64,000 nt of DNA from a virus. The notes below the pieces were generated by a model. The model was not told the DNA's origin. It made no database searches and worked only from the letters and a program-made list of their open reading frames with translations. A program made the position numbers and the translations under genes. Shown here in pieces: positions 60,401-64,000 of this stretch. Location of the stretch: positions 1 through 64,000 of IMG/VR virus record IMGVR_UViG_3300042350_004632; one strand, written 5' to 3'. How positions within the stretch are numbered: position 1 is the first letter of the stretch; every line of letters starts with the position of its first letter.

Positions 60401-61398
60401 CAGAACTAAAAGATTTTTATTATATCTACACTCTTGTAGGTACTAATTATATCAAACCAGTTATTCAAAGTTTTCAATTTGTTCCGAAAGAAGCTAATAT
60501 TGTTATTGTAACTAACACACCAGAAATATTAAAGGATGTTAAAGTTGATTTCAATTTAATAATATCTGATTTAGAATCATTAAGAGATGATTGGAGTAAA
60601 GAACATGAATATCTAATTCAGGAAACTGATGACCAAAAATATATGGATCAGTTAAGAGAGTTATATAAGGAAAGCTATAAATTTCCTATGGGTATAATGA
60701 GGTACGGAATGAAGTGGGCAATAGAAAATAATATAACAAAATTTGCTTTAGTAGACTGTGGTGTAAAAGTAAATTATGTTTTCAATCCTCAACCTGCACT
60801 TGATAAATTCAATGAATTAGGAGCAACTAAAAATTTATTATTTGGTTCTCCTATGTTAGGTGAAGGTGGTGATTTTGCTCATTTATTATCTAATAATTAT
60901 TTTAAAAATATATTTACTAAGTATAATGTACGAATAGATAATTTAAATGATTCATATTTATTTGAATGGAAAGAAAATTATATAGGTGATATTACATTTG
61001 ATGGTTGGATAAGAGGATTTTGGTTTAATGATATTAAGTTAATAGAGTTATATTTCAATTTATGGAATGACATAACAAAACAAACTTATAACAGTAATGA
61101 TATGTATCCAATACTTCAAACAAGTCATTGGATACAAGCATTTGAATGGGTTAGTATTATACTTAATTCAGTATTTGCTATCAATTATAATACTATGATT
61201 TGTGGAACATGGGATATAGCTCATCACATTAGACATCCAGAAATTGATTTTTTCGCCGCTGATTATAAAATGGGACAAGAAAATTTTGAATGGGTACCAA
61301 CTGAAACTAGAGATGAATTTTTAAAAATAAATAGAGAAAAATTATTAAAATGGTATGGTCCAGAGAGAGCAAAAGATATTGTATATGGATGGACTTAA
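60397..61398 (+). CDS. putative glycosyltransferase-like protein
   Basis: A 333-residue protein. The opening FYYIYTLVGTNYIKPVIQSF and ANIVIVTNTPEIL, then KFALVDCGVKVNYVFNP near 125-140, resemble a GT-A sugar-nucleotide domain with D-C-G in place of D-x-D. IKLIELYFNLWNDITKQTYN resembles a segment in the gene at 45888. It lies 10 kb from the main sugar cassette, as a possible extra member. The missing D-x-D means activity is uncertain. Confidence 0.5.
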   Translation: MTELKDFYYIYTLVGTNYIKPVIQSFQFVPKEANIVIVTNTPEILKDVKVDFNLIISDLESLRDDWSKEHEYLIQETDDQKYMDQLRELYKESYKFPMGIMRYGMKWAIENNITKFALVDCGVKVNYVFNPQPALDKFNELGATKNLLFGSPMLGEGGDFAHLLSNNYFKNIFTKYNVRIDNLNDSYLFEWKENYIGDITFDGWIRGFWFNDIKLIELYFNLWNDITKQTYNSNDMYPILQTSHWIQAFEWVSIILNSVFAINYNTMICGTWDIAHHIRHPEIDFFAADYKMGQENFEWVPTETRDEFLKINREKLLKWYGPERAKDIVYGWT

Positions 61399-61410
61399 AA
61401 ATAAATAATA

Positions 61411-61455
61411 CTTAGCACAGTTCTCAAAAGTTTTACTGTCCCAGGCTAAGTTTTT
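61411..61455 (+). terminator. terminator-like stem-loop
   Basis: CTTAGC/GCTAAG (61411-61416 and 61445-61450) and CAGT/ACTG inside, followed by TTTTTA. The first of three consecutive hairpins after the glycosyltransferase-like gene. Confidence 0.55.
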
Positions 61456-61461
61456 ATTCCA

Positions 61462-61490
61462 GGCAACCAGCAATGGTTGCCTTTTTTTTT
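61462..61490 (+). terminator. strong Rho-independent terminator
   Basis: Perfect 7-bp stem GGCAACC/GGTTGCC at 61462-61468 and 61475-61481, loop AGCAAT, then nine T. It closes the preceding gene. Confidence 0.92.
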
Positions 61491-61521
61491 ACTATAATAT
61501 TTATATGTGTAATAAATTAGG

Positions 61522-61549
61522 TTGTATATTAATATATACAATCTTTTTC
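61522..61549 (+). other. hairpin before the lysis-like module
   Basis: Perfect 8-bp AT stem TTGTATAT/ATATACAA (61522-61529 and 61534-61541) followed by TCTTTTTCT. It may be a weak terminator or a leader hairpin of the gene at 61572. An ATATTTATA motif lies just upstream at 61497-61505. Confidence 0.4.
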
Positions 61550-61571
61550 TGTTTAAATAAAAATTAAAAGT

Positions 61572-61814
61572 ATGAAAAAATTCTTCAGTCAATTATTTGA
61601 CGACAACAACACTATTAATGAAAAAGCTATTATTGGTTTTTTAGCATTTTGCATGATGTGTGCATTTGCTATAGCTGATATAGTTACAGGCGCCATGAAC
61701 AAACCATTGTTAGTAAATGAATTTATTTATGATTCATTTAAAGTATTAACAATTGCTTGTTTCGGAATTGCTTCTGTAGATAAGTTCATTAACAAGAAAA
61801 AAGAAGCAGAGTAA
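61572..61814 (+). CDS. putative holin-like membrane protein
   Basis: An 80-residue protein with two membrane helices: residues about 19-38 (AIIGFLAFCMMCAFAIADIV) and about 53-70 (FKVLTIACFGIASVDKF), a short loop between, and a charged tail KKKEAE. Size and topology fit small phage holins, which make the inner-membrane lesion for lysis. It starts a row of membrane genes. No endolysin is visible nearby, so the assignment is tentative. Confidence 0.5.
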   Translation: MKKFFSQLFDDNNTINEKAIIGFLAFCMMCAFAIADIVTGAMNKPLLVNEFIYDSFKVLTIACFGIASVDKFINKKKEAE

Positions 61815-61824
61815 ATAAACAATA

Positions 61825-62220
61825 ATGGATAACCTAAGTAAATTTGTTCCATTATTCCTAAATGGAGGTTGGATAGTATTACTTATTGGAGCAGCAGGAA
61901 TGATCGCCAGGCTTGCGACAAGCAAGAATCCTGAAGATAAAACTCCTTCACAAGTTATTAGTAATATATCTGCCTCCATGATTGCTTCTCTAATTGCTTG
62001 GTTCATATTAGAGCAGTTTGAAGTGCCATCCATGTATAAAGCTATTACTTATGGATTGGTAGGATTAAACTCTCCTGAGTTATTAACAGGCATAGTTAAG
62101 ATATCTACAAACTTTGCTAACAACCCAACAGATTTTATTAAAAATATAAAAACAGGTGGAACACCACCTCAAAAAAAAAGAATAATTAAAAAATCAAAGT
62201 CACGAATCAAAAGAGGTTAA
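61825..62220 (+). CDS. membrane protein with basic tail
   Basis: A 131-residue protein, 10 bases after the holin candidate. Two hydrophobic helices lie near 10-28 (FLNGGWIVLLIGAAGMIARL) and 50-66 (ISASMIASLIAWFIL). The last ~25 residues are strongly basic (QKKRIIKKSKSRIKRG). A second holin or antiholin, or a membrane scaffold, is possible. No family recognised with confidence. Confidence 0.5.
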   Translation: MDNLSKFVPLFLNGGWIVLLIGAAGMIARLATSKNPEDKTPSQVISNISASMIASLIAWFILEQFEVPSMYKAITYGLVGLNSPELLTGIVKISTNFANNPTDFIKNIKTGGTPPQKKRIIKKSKSRIKRG

Positions 62221-62221
62221 T

Positions 62222-62926
62222 ATGAAGAGTTCAACAATTATGATCATTCTTACAGCGATAATAATAGCTGTAGCATTATTTGGAAAGCATGTAAATGATA
62301 AAATACAAGCATCCGCCACTACAATTTTAGAAGACAGATTAAAGCCAGGACCCCTTTTATCACACAGATTTGATTACTACGGAACCTACATCAGTAGTGC
62401 GTTATCTACCAGCATTATTAATGTAGATACGCTACTTACTCATAAAGATGAGATAATGGAAGTAAGAGAACAAACAGGTAAAGAGTGGAAAGCTTATCTT
62501 TCTACATATTTAGTTCCTGAAGAAGACTCAGTTGCTAAGTTATCTGATAAGCAAATGATTGACATTGATGAAAAACTTGATGATATATTTAAGTTAGCTG
62601 AAACTGATAAAATAGGTGCTCAAAAATTATTAGAGCAAAGTAATATTAAAGAAGAGCTACTATCAGTAACAGACAGGATTAACTGGTTAACAGATTTACA
62701 GTCTAGAATTGGTCAAGAAGAAACAGTTAAGATGTTATCACTTATCCGAATATTTGATAACTTTATGATTGGTTGTTTAGCATTAGCTATAATGCTAAGT
62801 GGATCAATATTCTATTCAGCTATAAGAGATAGAAAAAAAGCTCAACCTGTAAAAAAGACAGCTAGGAGAGTAACTAAAAAACCAATAGCAAAAAAGAAAC
62901 CAATTAAAAAACCAATAAGAAGATAA
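62222..62926 (+). CDS. membrane protein with helical domain and Lys-rich tail
   Basis: A 234-residue protein starting 1 base after its neighbour. It has an N-terminal helix (residues ~5-22), a soluble helical region to ~170, a second membrane helix near 178-198 (FMIGCLALAIMLSGSIFYSA), and a very basic Lys/Pro/Arg tail (RVTKKPIAKKKPIKKPIRR). This layout puts most of the protein in the periplasm, a little like a spanin or a sensor, with the basic tail in the cytoplasm. Function unknown. Confidence 0.5.
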   Translation: MKSSTIMIILTAIIIAVALFGKHVNDKIQASATTILEDRLKPGPLLSHRFDYYGTYISSALSTSIINVDTLLTHKDEIMEVREQTGKEWKAYLSTYLVPEEDSVAKLSDKQMIDIDEKLDDIFKLAETDKIGAQKLLEQSNIKEELLSVTDRINWLTDLQSRIGQEETVKMLSLIRIFDNFMIGCLALAIMLSGSIFYSAIRDRKKAQPVKKTARRVTKKPIAKKKPIKKPIRR

Positions 62927-62933
62927 ATTAAAA

Positions 62934-63389
62934 ATGAAAAACATTATAATAATAATACTACTCCTAATAAGTTCAGCAGCGTACAGTCAAAAAAACTATG
63001 TATATGCTGGTACAGGGTTGTTTTTTAATTCTCCCATCAAAGATTGGAAAAATACACTAGGTGCTAATGTTGAATACGGCAGGTATTTAAAATCAGGAAT
63101 ATCGATAGGAGTTAACTTTGGATACTGGTCATTGCTGAAAGGATATGAGTATAATGGCGCAAAGATAACTTTTCCGCTCTACAGCAATAAGTATTATTCC
63201 TTTTCCTTTAGCGGCGGCTTAAACTACTTTTATGCATTCAAAGATATCTTAGCTGAATACGATTTAAATAATAATTTATATATTTTTAAAGATAAATCAA
63301 TATCACTATCTCTAAATTACTGTAGACAAAGTGGTTTAGGGTATGATAAAGCAGAAAGTTTTAATTTTGGAATAAATAAAGATTTTTAA
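62934..63389 (+). CDS. small outer-membrane beta-barrel-like protein
   Basis: A 151-residue secreted protein. Residues 1-18 are a signal peptide (MKNIIIIILLLISSAAYS) with a cleavage site near SAAYSQ. The rest alternates hydrophobic and polar residues in strands (YVYAGTGLFF, SGISIGVNFGYWSL, YYSFSFSGGLNYFYAF, KSISLSLNYC) and ends in Phe, as outer-membrane barrels do. A phage-encoded outer-membrane protein could alter the receptor or block superinfection. Confidence 0.65.
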   Translation: MKNIIIIILLLISSAAYSQKNYVYAGTGLFFNSPIKDWKNTLGANVEYGRYLKSGISIGVNFGYWSLLKGYEYNGAKITFPLYSNKYYSFSFSGGLNYFYAFKDILAEYDLNNNLYIFKDKSISLSLNYCRQSGLGYDKAESFNFGINKDF

Positions 63390-63434
63390 AAAATAGTGTA
63401 TAAAAAATTATTGTTATTATTAAACAAACACTAA

Positions 63435-63466
63435 TTTGGCTTGACCGAGATAAGACGTTATATTTA
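63435..63466 (+). promoter_or_regulatory. predicted Bacteroidota-type promoter of the lipoprotein gene
   Basis: TTTG at 63435-63438, 20 bases, TATATTTA at 63459-63466. A TTGACC at 63441 with TTTAAT 16 bases later is an alternative sigma70-like reading. The ATG is at 63489. Confidence 0.6.
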
Positions 63467-63488
63467 ATTATATAAAAAAATAAATTTT

Positions 63489-63692
63489 ATGAAAAAAGTT
63501 ATGATTGTATTAGCAACTGTTGTATTTACAGCTTGCGGAGGAAACAGTTCAACAGAACAGACAACTACTGACAGTTTAGTAGTATCAGACAGTGCATCAG
63601 TAGTTGATTCAGCTATATCAGCTACAGACTCTACCACATCTCAAATTCCAGTAGGTGGAGAAACACCAAACCGTCCAGTTCCAGTTAAGTAA
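63489..63692 (+). CDS. small lipoprotein
   Basis: A 67-residue protein with a lipoprotein signal: KKVMIVLATVVFTACGG, where the lipobox Cys is at residue 16. The mature part is Ser/Thr/Asp-rich and disordered, ending in a Pro-rich stretch (PVGGETPNRPVPVK). It has its own promoter and terminator. Size and Pro-rich end recall outer-membrane spanins, but a superinfection-exclusion lipoprotein is equally possible. Confidence 0.7.
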   Translation: MKKVMIVLATVVFTACGGNSSTEQTTTDSLVVSDSASVVDSAISATDSTTSQIPVGGETPNRPVPVK

Positions 63693-63698
63693 GTAAAA

Positions 63699-63728
63699 GG
63701 GGACTCATTTGAGTCCCCATTTTTTTTT
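63699..63728 (+). terminator. strong Rho-independent terminator
   Basis: Perfect 8-bp stem GGGGACTC/GAGTCCCC at 63699-63706 and 63711-63718, loop ATTT, then a run of T. It ends the lipoprotein transcript. Confidence 0.93.
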
Positions 63729-63744
63729 ATTATTAATTAAGGTT

Positions 63745-64000
63745 ATGTATAGAATAAAACAATTCTTCAAACAAATCTACAATTTAATTCGTTGGTTTCC
63801 TATTATCTGGAAAGACCAAGATTGGGATGATCATTTCATTTTTGAAATACTCAAATTTAAACTTAAAAATCAAGCTAAGTATATTGGTGATAAAGATAGA
63901 CATACTAGAGCTAAACGTGATGCTGAAATAATGATGCTGTGTGTTCGTTTAATTGAAAAAGTACAAAGCGAATATTATGGGATGGAATACATTGATTATT
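63745..64000 (+). CDS. hypothetical protein, truncated by the window end
   Basis: A frame from ATG 63745 (preceded by AAGG) open to the last base, at least 85 residues. It starts MYRIKQFFKQIYNLIRWFPI and continues with WKDQDWDDHFIFEILKFKLK. The motif W-K-D-x-D-W-D and the following helix are reminiscent of a small protein frequent in Bacteroidota phages. Function unknown; the 3' end is outside the window. Confidence 0.65.
   Translation, partial: MYRIKQFFKQIYNLIRWFPIIWKDQDWDDHFIFEILKFKLKNQAKYIGDKDRHTRAKRDAEIMMLCVRLIEKVQSEYYGMEYIDY

Overview
This window looks like part of a large virulent phage genome with a contractile, T4-like tail. Nearly every gene lies on the + strand, genes overlap or sit a few bases apart, and the DNA is very AT-rich. 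Recognisable virion and replication genes include tail sheath, tail tube, T4 gp26- and gp53-like baseplate proteins, a tape measure, gp43-like polymerase, gp45-like clamp, gp32-like SSB, UvsX/RecA, FEN nuclease and a DnaB-type helicase. The host is probably a member of the Bacteroidota. Starts are mostly A-rich without a strong Shine-Dalgarno, and seven intergenic sites fit the Bacteroidota promoter pattern TTTG-N20-TAnnTTTR. One gene also resembles DUF5522, a family I associate with that phylum. The host assignment is inference.

Layout. 1-9.1 kb: a neck or tail-completion candidate, then fibre-type proteins, one with an S74 self-cleaving chaperone and one with a huge Ser/Thr/Pro/Ile repeat. 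9.1-25.4 kb: the tail module (sheath, tube, gp26-like protein with a possible +1 frameshift extension, tape measure, baseplate, second giant repeat protein). 25.4-32.3 kb: a family A polymerase-like gene, SSB, recombinase, FEN nuclease, helicase and a DUF6884-like protein. 32.4-41 kb: class II ribonucleotide reductase, then QueD, DpdA, QueC, QueE and FolE, a full set for putting a 7-deazaguanine into DNA, plus a phosphoribosyltransferase and a dCTP deaminase-like protein. 41-50.8 kb: small and membrane proteins, then a six-gene sugar-modification cassette (two GlcNAc-type glycosyltransferases, two further glycosyltransferase-like proteins, a carbamoyltransferase, and a methyltransferase/HtrL/GT2 fusion). 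50.8-52.4 kb: two more Ser/Thr/Pro-repeat proteins, one with a LamG-like lectin domain. 52.4-58.8 kb: family B polymerase, clamp, Hsp20, GroES and GroEL. 58.8-60.3 kb: an RNA island with a tRNA-like element, a GC-rich structured stretch, tRNA-Leu(UAA), an HNH endonuclease and a tmRNA. 60.3-64 kb: another glycosyltransferase-like gene and a membrane/lysis-like module.

How it may work together. Replication is largely phage-encoded and the DNA is probably marked with a deazaguanine against host nucleases. Protein quality control (GroEL/ES, Hsp20, tmRNA) is also carried by the phage. The most suggestive system is the pairing of four mucin-like Ser/Thr/Pro-rich virion proteins with a glycosyltransferase-carbamoyltransferase cassette directly upstream of two of them. 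This may be a phage-encoded surface glycosylation system, although DNA or host glycans are alternative targets.
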